A stretch of 64,000 nucleotides of DNA from positions 90,030,121 through 90,094,120 of the forward strand of contig CM034531.1 in assembly GCA_020002185.1 (NCBI GenBank). Reading direction: 5' to 3'. Shown here piece by piece: positions 24,131 to 34,372 of the stretch. The translations under genes were made by a program, and so were the position numbers. Position 1 is the first letter of the stretch. The number at the start of each line of letters is the position of its first letter. Below the pieces are notes generated by a model that was not told where the DNA came from, did not search any database, and saw only the letters and a list, made by a program, of their open reading frames with translations. The stretch comes from Paraescarpia echinospica. Lineage: Eukaryota; Annelida; Polychaeta; Sabellida; Siboglinidae.

Positions 24131-24395
24131 CGCGTTTCATAGAAGGACTCGGTATTGGGTAACCGAGACAGCTACTCACGGACGCGCGTTAGATTGTATG
24201 TACTGACCACGATAACCGTGTACAGGACGACGATCTGACACAGGAAGATGATCTCGGCTTTAGGGCATTCGTTGCCGCAGATACGTGTTCGCGGACGGCG
24301 TCGTCGTCGACGGCATCGGTGGCGTCGACAACGGTTGTTACAACGGTGGACGTGGCGGCGGGGTCTTCGGTAGTTGTTGTCACCTCGTCGGTCAT
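24127..24395 (-). pseudogene. Polinton small single-pass membrane protein
   Basis: A small protein with an N-terminal Thr/Asp-rich part (from the ATG at 24395) and then, after a frameshift near 24290, the conserved CGNECPKAEIIFLCQIVVLY stretch: a CxxxCPK motif running straight into one hydrophobic transmembrane segment, then a short NLT tail. An in-frame TAG at 24172 interrupts the last 15 codons, which end in an ATGA overlap with the next gene. The CxxxCPKAEIIF block is recurrent in Polinton-type elements. The role is unknown; the location beside the capsid gene suggests a virion or membrane-associated function. Confidence 0.7.
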
Positions 24396-24559
24396 CGTCG
24401 CACGTCTGCCGTTTAGTAATACAGCACCCTCCCTTTATCTTAGAAGCGAGAAATTCACGCCCGAACGACGCGTTGCAAGCCCCCGTTTTGTGCAGTCGCA
24501 CGCACCACGAATGTCGCGTCCAAAGCCGTATGACTATCGAGGCGATCGACGCGGTGCGC

Positions 24560-25579
24560 CTACCCTTTATAGTTCACGAGCGCCTTGGCGTCGATCCAGC
24601 TGTTGAAGGAAGCCGTATAACCGCCCCATTTCACGAGCACCTCCGCGCCGCCTCCCTTACGTCGCCGACGCTCTAGAACAGTCTCCACGCGATACAGTTT
24701 ATCCTTCGGGACGGTTACTCGTTACAACTCCGTTTCGTCGAAGGTGCCGTCTAGTAGCGTTCCGGCGTCGTCCCTCAATCTGTAAACGGGAGGGTCGAAC
24801 GGGTGGGTTTCTACGACGGTGAAGAGCTCTTCGCTTCAGTTAGCCATGTACCCTTTCTTGAATCGACCCTTCGCCTTGCTGATGCGTACGCGATCTCCCT
24901 CTCGCAGTTTCGGATTGCCTCCTCGACACTCGCCGGCGTACAACCGCTCCCACACACTCTCCGAGTTCGAGGCGTTGACACTCGCCGGCGTCCTACCGAT
25001 GCTTCGATGGTAGGCGTTGTTGCACGAAGTCCGGCAACGGCTCTACGTATCTCAGCGTCTGATGCTTCGTGAAGTACCTCCACATGCGGGTCTTTAGCGT
25101 CCGATTGAATCTTTCCACGACACTCGATTTAGTCTCCTCGTTGTGCGTCACAAAGTGATGGACGCCGTGTTCCGTCAAAAGTTTCTAAAAGGGTATGTTG
25201 AGAAACTCCGTCCCCTTGTCGGTCTGTAGCGCGTTCGGCGGTTGCTGCTGCAGCAGGCCCTCGAAGGCCGTAACGTGCGCCGGACCGGCTTTACTCTTCA
25301 AAGGAACGCACCACGCCCGCTTCGAAAAGACACCGATGACCGTCAATAGGAACGTTATACCGTCGTTGTTCTTTTTTCAGTTTAGCTACGTCGACGAGAT
25401 CGTTTGACCGGTTTGTGAAGCTTGACGATCGGTTTGGGTACAACAGTCGTCCGGTACAACGCGTCGACGCCGCCGTAACTGCCCGCCTGTTTTGTTTCGA
25501 AGTAGGCGCGCTTCAGGCGGTCCCGTTGTTGTTGAGGGCGGTGCTTTCGTTGCGTACCTCGAGTCCGCCGGGACACCAT
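24560..25579 (-). pseudogene. INT: Polinton retroviral-type integrase with C-terminal chromodomain
   Basis: This DDE integrase would insert the element DNA. Reading from 25579: N-terminal RAYFETKQAGSYGGVDALYR and LHKP (25400-25500); then DLVDVAKLKK with the first catalytic Asp, FLLTVIGVFSKRAW (usual D changed to G), LQTDKGTEFLN with the second Asp (25215), NEETKSSVVERFNRTLK with the catalytic Glu (25115), NNAYHRSIGRTPASV (25010), GDRVRISKAKGRFKKGYM (24850), and a chromodomain-like tail KLYRVETVLERRRR, VLVKWGGY, FNSWI, ending in TAG at 24560. About 30 residues seem deleted between LHKP and the first Asp block. An in-frame TAG lies at 25185 and a TGA follows YMAN near 24839; frameshifts occur near 25.4 and 25.03 kb. 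All three catalytic acids persist, but it is not translatable. Confidence 0.93.
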
Positions 25580-25689
25580 GGTGGCGGCGAGTCCGATCGA
25601 TTTACAATAAATAATATACAGATATATAAAGCGAAAGCCGCTGCGAGTACGGCGAGGCCGCCGACGACTACCGACCTTCGAGGGCTCAT
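25513..25689 (-). CDS. Small Polinton membrane protein overlapping the integrase start
   Basis: An intact 58-codon frame starts at the ATG at 25689 with MSPRRS, followed by a strongly hydrophobic segment (VVVGGLAVLAAAFALYICIL) that would form one transmembrane helix, then a Pro-rich and Asn-rich tail. It overlaps the integrase N-terminus in a different frame. I do not recognise a family. Because the neighbouring genes are broken but this frame is open, its expression is uncertain; a short frame can stay open by chance. Confidence 0.5.
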   Translation of the reverse strand: MSPRRSVVVGGLAVLAAAFALYICILFIVNRSDSPPPWCPGGLEVRNESTALNNNGTA

Positions 25690-25790
25690 ACTAGTTTGTG
25701 AGCGGCTCGGGCATTTCAACCTCTTTAATATTCCTCCCACTCGCGCTCTAGAGACTTATCGCGACGACGTTTACCCGACCATTTCGTCGG

Positions 25791-26386
25791 CTGCTACTGC
25801 TGCATGTACGCTCGATGCCGTGGGTTACCGACGAGCTCCATAGGGACGTTCAGACGCGTCGTACGGTCCCCGAACGCTTCCCACCCAACCGGCGGTAGCG
25901 CCTTCTTCCTTTTTCGCATGAGGTCGTTCACGAGATTGACCATGTTACTTCCCGCGGTAGGTTTACCGTCGTACACGAACTCGCCGCGGTCGTTCCATCG
26001 ACACGACGGGTCGGTTTTCATTTTTTCGATCAGGAGGTGGGCTTTCCCTTTCAGAGTTTTCGGCAAGCTTTCCACGATCTAACGCTCTATACCGCTCACT
26101 GCCGTCGACGGCGACGGCAACGGCGGCAGCTACTGGCCCTCCTCCGTCACCCCTTTCTCCACGGACACGCGTACCGGTTGCGCCGCCCGAGACGCCTCCA
26201 TCGTATTGTAGCGACTCAGCATTTGATTGTACGACGTCACCTTCTCTCGCTCGGATAAATCCGCGCGGTCTAGAACGTTCTTCATGTCGCTGTCCAGGCT
26301 GCTCATCAACGCGACGTGGTCGTGCTTGGTGGCTGGTCGATTAACGGGAGAAAACTCTCCACCAAACGAGGGTCTACCAACGCCAT
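25791..26386 (-). pseudogene. Conserved uncharacterised Polinton protein
   Basis: A start ATG at 26386 gives MALVDPRLVESFLP; a frameshift near 26310 leads to LDSDMKNVLDRADLSEREKV and YNQMLSRYNT, and the same frame, after in-frame TAGs near 26127 and 26079, continues to ESLPKTLKGKAHLLIEKMK, CRWNDRGEFVYDG and GSNMVNLVNDLMRKRKK before a stop near 25794. This architecture, an LD.DM..IL...DLS..EK helix pair then a P.W...GE...G...GS....L region, recurs in Polinton elements beside the ATPase and integrase. Its function is unknown to me; a virion-internal or DNA-associated role is only a guess. Confidence 0.65.
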
Positions 26387-26403
26387 CTTCTTCGCGTGTT
26401 GTA

Positions 26404-26632
26404 TCACCCAATAACCTGTCTGAGCAGCGGGAGAAGGACGGTGTTCGCTAACGGGGTTAGCAGCGCAGTCAGAAACCCGCCCGCACCCGTTTGTAAGACC
26501 GACCGCTTCTGTTTGACGGAGACCTGTTTCGACGTCAACTTTCGCAGATGCTTCTTGTATTTTGACAGTGACTGTGATGCGTCCCTCTGTTTATACTCTC
26601 GGCACTTAGAATTACTGAACGCCTAAGTGAAA
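26404..26632 (-). pseudogene. Small conserved Polinton protein with GGFL motif
   Basis: A minus-strand frame without an ATG reads KYKKHLRKLTSKQVSVKQKR then a GAGGFLTALLTPLAN block before a TGA at 26404. A basic helix (Lx6LRxL...VS..xKR) followed by QxGGFLxxLL is a recurrent small-protein signature in Polintons. The N-terminal half is missing: the frame is closed by a TAG immediately upstream, where it overlaps the end of the ATPase gene. The stop lies about 18 bases upstream (on this strand) of the next gene's ATG. The amphipathic basic nature would suit a membrane- or nucleic-acid-binding virion peptide; this is inference. Confidence 0.6.
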
Positions 26633-27210
26633 AATAGGCGTACGTAAGCGCATATTTTCCGATGTTTCCTGTTTCAGATCCACCAAGAGATAACCGTAGG
26701 CTGATGACGTGGCGTCTTTGGAGGCTTCTATCATGTATTTGATTCTACCCGGATACATCTGTTTTGCCAGGTGACCTACTTATCCCGCGTCCCGGCTACT
26801 CTTGAATAGCACCATGTATTGCGCATTTAGGCTGATTGTGTGGTTTTCTTTCCCTTTTGGAAAGAGATTCTGCAGAAGCTGTACGATGGACGTGTTGCAG
26901 TGATGACTTTTTTTAGTGAACAAAGTCGTGACCCGACTATCAGTTTCCTCCATAAGATCATCCAATATTAGAAGCTTCCTCGTTTCCACGTCTAAAATCT
27001 TTGGATCCGGTAAACCGTCTACGAATTCTATATCGGTTGTCATAGAGGCGTGGGCGGTTTGCCACTGACCGTAACACGACATAATTTTCTCCGGAGGTGG
27101 GTCGATCACAGAAGAAGTGAACTGTAGTAGACGAGTGACGAAAGTAGTCTTACCACAAACCGTAGGTCCAGCTACTATACACGAAAAGGATGCTTCAACA
27201 ACGTGTCCAT
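26612..27210 (-). pseudogene. ATPase: Polinton A32-like genome-packaging ATPase
   Basis: This FtsK/HerA-superfamily ATPase would pump DNA into the capsid. Starting at the ATG at 27210 (MDTLLKHPF), the Walker A motif AGPTVCGKTTF is at about 27150-27180, followed by IMSCYGQWQ and the Walker B segment KLLILDDLMEE (26960). The distal part reads SRDAG, a stop (TAA at about 26780 where the family has Gln), then VGHLAKQMYPGRIKYMIEAS and YGYLLVDLKQETSENMRLRT to a stop at 26612. A one-base loss in a run of T near 27186 separates the first 9 codons from Walker A. About 198 codons in all, close to family length. All nucleotide-binding motifs are preserved. Confidence 0.92.
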
Positions 27211-27247
27211 ATCGACGACTGGCGCGCGGGAAAGGAGCGATGACTTT

Positions 27248-27707
27248 TTATTCGTTTCTTCTATATTTATGACGCAACTCCATCAACAATTTGCCGATCA
27301 TATTTTGACGCTCTCTACCCCCGTAGTCGCTACCCCAAAAGGCTTCTTTTGACGGTACCCACTCCACCAATTCGGCGTCCCTGGTAGCCAATACGGCGTC
27401 TTTCAACTTTTTCGACGCTCCGAACTTACTCATCAACAGCGCCTTCATACACTCGACCCTAACAGCATCCTATTCGGCTACCCTTTTCGTTTTCCTGATT
27501 CCGTAAATTCGTCGCTTCGCTATATACGCCGACTACGCATTTTTGATGTACTCCGCGTATTCTTCTTCTTCATTAAACATTGCTTTTCTAAACTGATAGG
27601 CATGCTCGACGGATCTGAAGCCCCGACCGTACGCCGCGACTCGACAGTTGACACGGATAAACATTCGACAGGAACGACCCCGAACCGCTGAAACGTATAG
27701 CCTCCAT
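27248..27707 (-). pseudogene. NADAR (YbiA-like) domain protein at the Polinton right end
   Basis: About 150 codons match the NADAR fold, a family that hydrolyses N-glycosidic bonds and includes members that remove ADP-ribose from guanine in DNA, as well as YbiA-type enzymes acting on riboflavin-pathway intermediates. Blocks from the ATG at 27707: GSFLSNVYPCQLS, then (after a frameshift near 27640) FRSVEHAYQFRKAMF, IYGIRKTKRVAE, and from 27460 MKALLMSKF, ATRDAELVEW, AFWGSDYGG, and NMIGKLLMELRHKYRR. The Glu of SVEHAYQ and the WG and N-x-x-G-K-L-L-M positions are kept; the Asp usual before x-x-W-G is Glu. Two in-frame TAGs lie near 27.53 and 27.47 kb. It abuts the ATPase gene with about 38 bases between them and shares its strand, so it appears to belong to the element. 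Confidence 0.82.
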
Positions 27708-27734
27708 CTCCGCTTAACGTTGTTCTCTATACCA

Positions 27735-28060
27735 CTGATCTAGAGACGCTACTGTCTACGTTATTATAATGATGACTATTCTTTCTTGCACTAGAGGCGC
27801 TACTGTCTACTTTATTATACCATTACGCATAACCACTAGAGGCCAGCACTATATACCACTATACACATTTACGTCAATAGTGGTCAGCACTATACAACTA
27901 TACACTTACATGAACCCGCGGCGACTATAAAAAGGGGTCAACTGGTCATTATTCAAACTGTTTTTATAAGTAGAATGTCAGCAAGCAATTACGATAAGAG
28001 TGTTTTTATAAGTAGATTTTTATGACAGGTCATTAATCATATGTTTTTTGTAAGTAGGGA
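27735..28060. repeat. Tandem repeats right of the Polinton genes
   Basis: Two imperfect copies of a roughly 51-base unit containing 'cgctactgtctac' occur at 27740-27772 and 27791-27822. Two copies of a 'cagcactata'-type unit follow at 27845 and 27886. Then three copies of a roughly 42-base unit starting tgtttttataagtaga lie at 27959, 28001 and 28042 (the third diverged). They could be subterminal repeats of the Polinton or a regulatory region; no inverted counterpart is seen at the left end. Confidence 0.65.
27926..27960 (+). promoter_or_regulatory. TATA box with possible initiator
   Basis: A good TATA box (tataaaaagg) starts at 27926 and a tcaaac start-like element lies about 27 bases downstream. 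It points rightward, away from the Polinton genes. A near-identical TATA string lies at 28754-28764. No gene downstream was recognised. Confidence 0.35.
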
Positions 28061-29740
28061 GCCGATGGAATGACTGAGCCAAAACCCTTTGATGTCCTTT
28101 GATCTTTTATTCCTGTACGGTGTTGTCGATCCCCTCTATACTACTAACGTGACCGGGCTAACGCGTGGCGGCAGTCGGGGCGGCGGACAGCGGGAAGGAC
28201 ACTTCCGGCAGGCGTTCGGCCAAGCCATGTCATCGAGCTGGCGGGTCAACGGGACGGCGTGCGGTGTGCGGGCAACGAGACGGACACTTCGGGCGAACGG
28301 TCATCGTGTGCGGGTGTGATCTCGTGGCTAGCTAACCAAGTCGGGTCAACGAAGCGAGTGTAACGAACTTTCAGTCGGATACGCCGTATATAGGGAAGTG
28401 ACAATTTGTTGTTATATCTTGATGTTAGTGACGACTAATATATTATGAACTGTCGATATTGTCTGTGATTACGATGTTGTCTCATTGTATTCTGGGAACA
28501 GTACAGATTCCCGATGTAGGTGTGTAACTAAGAGACTAGTTTTCCATATTCTGAGGATGGTGTAGATTCTTTCACATTACATAAATGTCCGAGCGGTCCT
28601 GATCTTGTAATGGATTAACACGTAAAATTCTCTAGAGTGCGGATGATACTTAGTTGTTTGAACGGGTCGTTCTAGTATTTTGGGGTTTCAAAGATTATCT
28701 GAGAACCGAGGTAAGGTAGATTAGAGTGTTTATGTTGTTGTGTTTATTGTAACTATAAAAAGGGTTTTGTTTGGTATTTATATATGAAATAAAATTAATT
28801 AAATTTCCATTGTTCCTTGTTGCGTTGATCACGTTTACCAGCTGCATTCACAAGCGTTGACATAATTTACACTGAACCCTACTAGACTTGAGCCATCTAG
28901 TTACGGAGACCTCGTCGATCTGTGACATAAAACCAGATAATTTGTCTACGGGTTTGCATATTGTAAGAAATACACGCGCAACACATATATTCTTAAGTAA
29001 AAAATAAAAACTGCACCCTCATTTAGAGTGTTATAACAATAAACCAGAAATTAAGTGTACATGGCCTCATTCATTATTTCTATGCTGGGAAATGTTAAAT
29101 CACGGTCTACTGGTATTTTGTCTGCATCTACCACCTCTGATTGACTACAATTAAGAGTCACTAGGTGTATAATTGGCTTCTTGTGTATGTATTATCCCAT
29201 TTGTTGAAAATTGGGTTAAATCGAGCGAAAATTAAATGTATTTGTACTTTGGGACAAAAACTAAAAATTTTCAGAAAATTAATCAACCCACCTCCGCGGA
29301 GGTGGGTTGTATAATTGTTGTATGATCGCTCAATCATCCCGAACGTTTTTTTTATATATCCCTAAACAGTTATTGTTTACCCGCTAGGTAGCGACACCGT
29401 GTAACCTAGCAATTCAATTATCCATTAGGGGCGCCACGCCAGAAGTACCGTTGTACCGAAAGTCACGTAACTGTCATGGCCGCCTTATATTCCCTGGAAG
29501 TTTGTCGAAGAGTAAAGGTGCGGCATCCACGGTAGATGATGATGCACTAATTTTTTAAAACCCTACCACTCTAACGCAATGAAATGTTAAAAATTTAACG
29601 AAGTTACCGTGATAATGTGTGAAAATGTTAGGTTACCGCATTGAAACTTGAAACTATTAAGGCATTACCTCGATGATGGACTAAAGTACTAAAACACTAC
29701 CACTCTACCGCACAAAAATGCCAAAAATGTAAAGAAGTTC
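28061..29740. other. Unassigned stretch right of the Polinton
   Basis: 28140-28350 is again GC- and CpG-rich and may be a detached Polinton remnant, but no protein match is visible. The rest is AT-rich. A palindromic block (ccacctccgcggaggtgg) lies at about 29289-29306. No gene was identified. Confidence 0.4.
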
Positions 29741-29753
29741 CGTTTAAACGTTG

Positions 29754-31640
29754 CTAATGCATAATTACAATCAATGTTGTTGCCGTATAATTCCATAATT
29801 TAATACCCCGATATATAATGGTTTTATGTAATACATTATTTTTTGAAATCGGCACATTTAGTAATTCTGAATTGCATGTCCTATGTTCGTGTAGTTCGTT
29901 AGTTCCAATGAACATCCTTGTCATAACCGACGGAAACATATTTTAACGATTTCGTACACAAACAGCACAACCGTGTATTCGTAGATTTTTATTATTGGTA
30001 AAAAAGATTGCTTCTTGAAGAGTTGGTCTGTGTGCGCTCTGTATGGGGGTGACATATTTAATCGAATTGCATACTTTTGTAATTTGAATAGAGAACTAAG
30101 ATGTATATTATATGCTCCTCCCCACAAATCGATGCAGAAGGTTAGATATGAATAAAAAAATGTATGGTATAATGTTACAAGGGATGATCTACTCAGGGTT
30201 TTTCTAGCTTTATTTATAATTCCAACAGCTTTGGTTATTTTAGATTTTATATATTGTACATGAAAAGACCAGGACAAATTAGCATCTATTAAGAATGTTG
30301 TGTTTTCTACTTGAATAATTTGTAGTCCATCAATAAGGATGGCAATTGGATTGGAAGCCTTTACTTACTGGCTTGAACACAATAAAATGTGTTTTACTGA
30401 TATTTAAAGATAGTTTATGACTCTAACCAAATAACAATTCTTTGCAGTTATTCATTCATCACAGTTTCCAGCTCACTAAGACTGTTACCATTCACAATAG
30501 TTGTATCATCAGCAAATGAAATAGGAAATATGTTGTTATCAATGTCGTTAATATATATTACGAATAACAGTTGCACTATTATTGCTCCCTGTGGGACACC
30601 GCAGCATATGGACTGAATGGTCCATTTTACTCCATCAAATAAAACATACTGCGTTCTATTTGACAAATAACTTTCCAGCCAGGCAAGTGCTCTTCCTCTA
30701 ATACCATAACGTTCTAGTTTATTAAGTACTATTTTACGGACAACTGTATCGAAAGCTTTACTGAAGTCAAGAAAAACTCCTAGTACGTACTCACCATTAT
30801 TTATGGCTGTGGAAATTTGATCTACTAGTTGCACAAGAATCATGTTTGCAGAATGCTTCCTCCTAAATGCAAACTGGTAATGATATAAGATGTTATGTTT
30901 GTTTATGAAAGATGTTAATACAGTATTTGTTCTAGAACTTTAGAGAAAACTGACAAAATCAATATTGGACAGTAATTGTTTACGAGTGTCTTGTTATCGC
31001 CTTTGTATGTCGGGATCACTTTTGCTCTTTATGTAGTCTGGATAATTACCTTTAGTTAATGATAAGTTAATAACATTATTAAAGGAATTAGGAAAGTATG
31101 GTATTTTAATTTAACAATACGTGGATTTATTAAGTCCCAACCAGGGCTTGATATTTTTAGATATTTGTTTACAGTTTCCATTTCATTCAATTCAAATGGG
31201 GAAATAAATATTGTACGGAAATTTCGATATATATAATATATATTGACGGGTCAATAACATTTTTGGTAACCTTTTCAGCCAACGATGGTCCAACCTTTAC
31301 AAAATAGTTATTGAAGTAATTGGCAATTGCATTTTATCGGTTATTAATTGATTATTAATAGTTATCTTCAGAGATTGAGGAGGTTTTTAATTTTTATGAT
31401 TATTTGCTTAATAAGTTGCGATGATTTGAGACGATTTGATTGATTTTGATTTAATAACTGTTGATAACGATTTCTTTCTGCTCTTCTTAAAATTGAGTTA
31501 AGCTTATTGCTGTATGCTTTATAATTAGTTTCATTAGTAAGGGTAGGTGTTTTTTGTAGTAGTCTAATAATTTTATTTATGGAGGACTTCAGCCGATGTG
31601 ATAGCCATGGTTTCCTATTACTGTATTTTTGTTTAATCTT
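29754..31640 (-). mobile_element. LINE relic (CR1/L2-like), minus strand
   Basis: Reverse transcriptase and C-terminal pieces read right to left. At 30448-30843 the translation contains GVFLDFSKAFDTV, RGRALAWLESYLSNRTQYV, CCGVPQGAIIVQLLFVIYIND (the usual SILGPLLF is altered) and an intact FADDTTI. At 29921-30277 it continues with MSWSFHVQYIKSKITKAVG, LYHTFFYSYLTFCIDLWG and LFKLQKYAIRL. Weakly readable RT-finger and connector sequence extends to about 31.64 kb. Frames are interrupted, so the copy is inactive. Confidence 0.8.
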
Positions 31641-33380
31641 TACTTCAGGAAAGCAGTTAAGATAATGCTTACCAAACTGTGAATAGAAAGCAGCATATGC
31701 AATATTTGGGTCATCAAGCTAAGACGTAACAAGAGATCAGTCGGCGTTAGTTAGACTTGTTGCAAACTTTGCTATGTTCTGATCTGTATAGGCCTTTATA
31801 GTTAAGTATTTTGTGTTTACATAAGTTGATCAACTATTGTTATCGACACAGAGGAGAGGAAAATGATCACATATGTATATCAGAACGTTATGCAAAGGTA
31901 TGAACGAAAATAAAACGCTGTTGGCTCTCGTCTACGCAAGCCCTTTTGAAAAGACGCGCGCGCGCGCACATACACACAGACACAACATGACAAATATCTT
32001 TGACCACCTGACTCCTCTAGCTTGACTGTGACACCTGTTATGACCCCCTTACCCAACATATAAATCCTGGGTTCGGCCTGTAGGCATATATGGGATGCTT
32101 AATTTGAGGGGTGTAATGACATTGTGTTTCGTTTATACTGCATATAGAAGCTTATTACATAATATTATATGTTTCTTTCCCTGTCATTGGGTGCATTTCG
32201 GGTTTGACTGAAATAAAAAACGATAACACATATCGATCAGTATGTAATGAAAATTCTAGTGAATAAAACGAAACATGTATAGTTAGATTTCAGTAAATAA
32301 GTATTATGTGTGAGGTGCTTGAAGGTCCAATATAAGTCTATCACACGACCCACTTTGCATGACTTTCCCCTATAGTACCAACATCACGTGATCCGCCACG
32401 TTTCAATTTATAACTCGATCGTCTGCGACACCATATTTTGCTTAGGTGTTACGCCTCGATGAAACTGCGCCAGATTTTTGAGTAACGTCAACAAGAAACA
32501 ATCATGCAAGTTGGAGTATTGTACTGTTTGCTACATGCGTGTGTTAACGAACTTGAGACTAGAAACATAATGTTTGATGGAAACGTTTTATGTTAAGTTC
32601 ACGCAATGTGCAGCCAGATTATATTACTATGTCTTTGCAATACGACACATAAGTGTGTTGCAGAAAAACTTTACAATTATGCTATTGACTACCAAGGATC
32701 GTCCACATACAGTTCTGGAAATCAGTTGAAAATATGGCTACGCGTGTATCTGTGTAAGCGGATGAATAAATGGTTGTGCATGCATACGGGTTCCGATAGT
32801 AAGTAGCATATGTTATCGTGTATTTGTTTAGCCAGTTAATAAAACCACAGTTATCTCCGTTTACCCAGTTTCTGGACACAACTTTTTATTGCTTAAAATA
32901 TGTGTGAATAGTGGTAGATAAAAAGTAATAATTTACATCAAATTTATGCCCTAAGCACCAACGTTAAGTCCTAATACATAATATTAATAATGTTTATGGT
33001 AAGTTTTGATACAATGTTCATAATAACACAGTTAATCAACGTAGTTGTCATAAAAACATTCTAGAAAACGAAAACCCCTGCTTTATGGAGGGGAACGGTG
33101 GCAAAGGTAAAGAACAGCGGACACTCAGTTGAGAGAATCAGCGTTCCAAACACCTTGCAGACATTTGAGATATTTTGTTCAGTTCACGTTGTTTCTGTTC
33201 AGTCGGCAGTACATATGGTTGCCTGGCAGTAATGGATATTTGTGTACAAGTGGTAATTACAGTGCGGCATAGAAAACCCATGTCGAGGCTGTTTTCTAAT
33301 GAAATGATCTGCCAGAGAGCAGCCATAAGGATTGGATATCGCACTAAAGAAGATAGTACTTGTGGTGTTGCTTCATCGTG
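31641..33380. other. Intergenic AT-rich DNA
   Basis: A short alternating (GC)n/(CA)n tract lies at 31958-31984. Weak open frames near 32606-32806 and 33138-33410 do not resemble known proteins. No gene is called. Confidence 0.4.
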
Positions 33381-33389
33381 ACTGTCTTC

Positions 33390-34010
33390 TTCGGACCAAA
33401 ACTCAATCACAACAAAAGTGAACTAATTTTCGGCGACAACCTGCTAAGCGCCATGCAATCCGTTAAACATATTGGCGTGATAATGGACAACGGTTTGACT
33501 ATGGAGATAACGGTGAACGCGATAATAAAATCATGTTCTATCATATTGGAAACATTTGCGGAGTCAACCAATATAACACTAACGACGCATGTAAGACCTT
33601 TTTTTCGCCTTAATTACGTTTCGCCTGGTTTATGGTAGCGTGATGCCCAAAGGTTGGCGCAAATGTTAATTGACTGGTTTCAGCTGGTATAGAACTGCGA
33701 TGCTCGCCTAATCACACGCTAGAGCAAACATATAAAGTTTGTGTAACGCGAGGAGCACAAAATACCGAATTGCTACACTTGTAAGATGCTCAATTGATCG
33801 GCACCGGCCTGCATGAGCGATATTGTAAAAAAAGCACCAGATCAATCCACAGATCAATCACTCGTCGTACTGTTCTACGGACTGTACCTTATGGCGAACG
33901 TTGTTTTAGTCGGCACGCATCCATACTATGGAACGAGCTTCCTGAGAACATCAAGAATCTTAAGTCTCAAAACATTAAAAAAAATTAAAACATGTATTTT
34001 TAACAAGCAT
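33390..34010 (+). pseudogene. LINE ORF2 C-terminal fragment
   Basis: Two pieces of the post-reverse-transcriptase region of a CR1/L2-like ORF2 are readable: LNHNKSELIFGDNLLSAM then VKHIGVIMDNGLTMEITV (33390-33540), and after a break RCFSRHASILWNELPENIK (33900-33960), which is the conserved YGxRxFSxxAPxLWNxLP block. Stops separate the two. The catalytic domains are absent. Confidence 0.72.
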
Positions 34011-34119
34011 TCAACTAACGTCACTGCGCCAATTTCATTGCTTCCTCTTTTAATGACTGATATGTATACGTATATACATATAGGCTAATGTAGGCCTATG
34101 TGTATGATATTTTATTCGT

Positions 34120-34160
34120 GTGTGTGTATATATATATGTATATATATATACATAAATAAA
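34120..34160. repeat. (GT)n(AT)n microsatellite
   Basis: Alternating purine-pyrimidine tract following the LINE fragment. Confidence 0.8.
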
Positions 34161-34372
34161 TTTGCACTACTCAGTCGTTTTACTGTTTTTATATACATAT
34201 CATACTTAGTGGTTCTAATTATTTTATGCAGTTTTTATAATGCGCCCTAGAGCATTTAATTTTAAACAGATTTGGGCGCTATTTGAAGTGTAATCATCAG
34301 TATCATTTGACTCTGCGGTCGCCACCACAATGTGTACCAAATGCGTGCGCATTACGCTTAAGAATTAGTGTA

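Larger units (their letters stand above)
18560..27710. mobile_element. Polinton/Maverick virus-like DNA transposon (inactive)
   Basis: The block contains the diagnostic Polinton gene set: protein-primed PolB (plus strand, left), then convergent minus-strand genes for adenain-like protease, double-jelly-roll major capsid protein, small membrane proteins, chromodomain integrase, conserved small proteins, A32-like packaging ATPase and, at the right end, a NADAR protein. Base composition is strikingly GC- and CpG-rich against AT-rich flanks, which marks the limits at about 18.55 and 27.7 kb. Terminal inverted repeats and 6-bp target duplications, expected for an intact element, were not found by eye. 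Nearly all genes carry stops or frameshifts, so the copy is dead, though the proteins remain easily recognised. Confidence 0.94.

Noticed and set aside
18361..27974. 11-base match between 'ttataaaaaca' at 18361 and the complement of the repeat unit at 27959, as a possible Polinton inverted repeat
   Set aside because: Too short in AT-rich DNA, and the flanking bases do not match.
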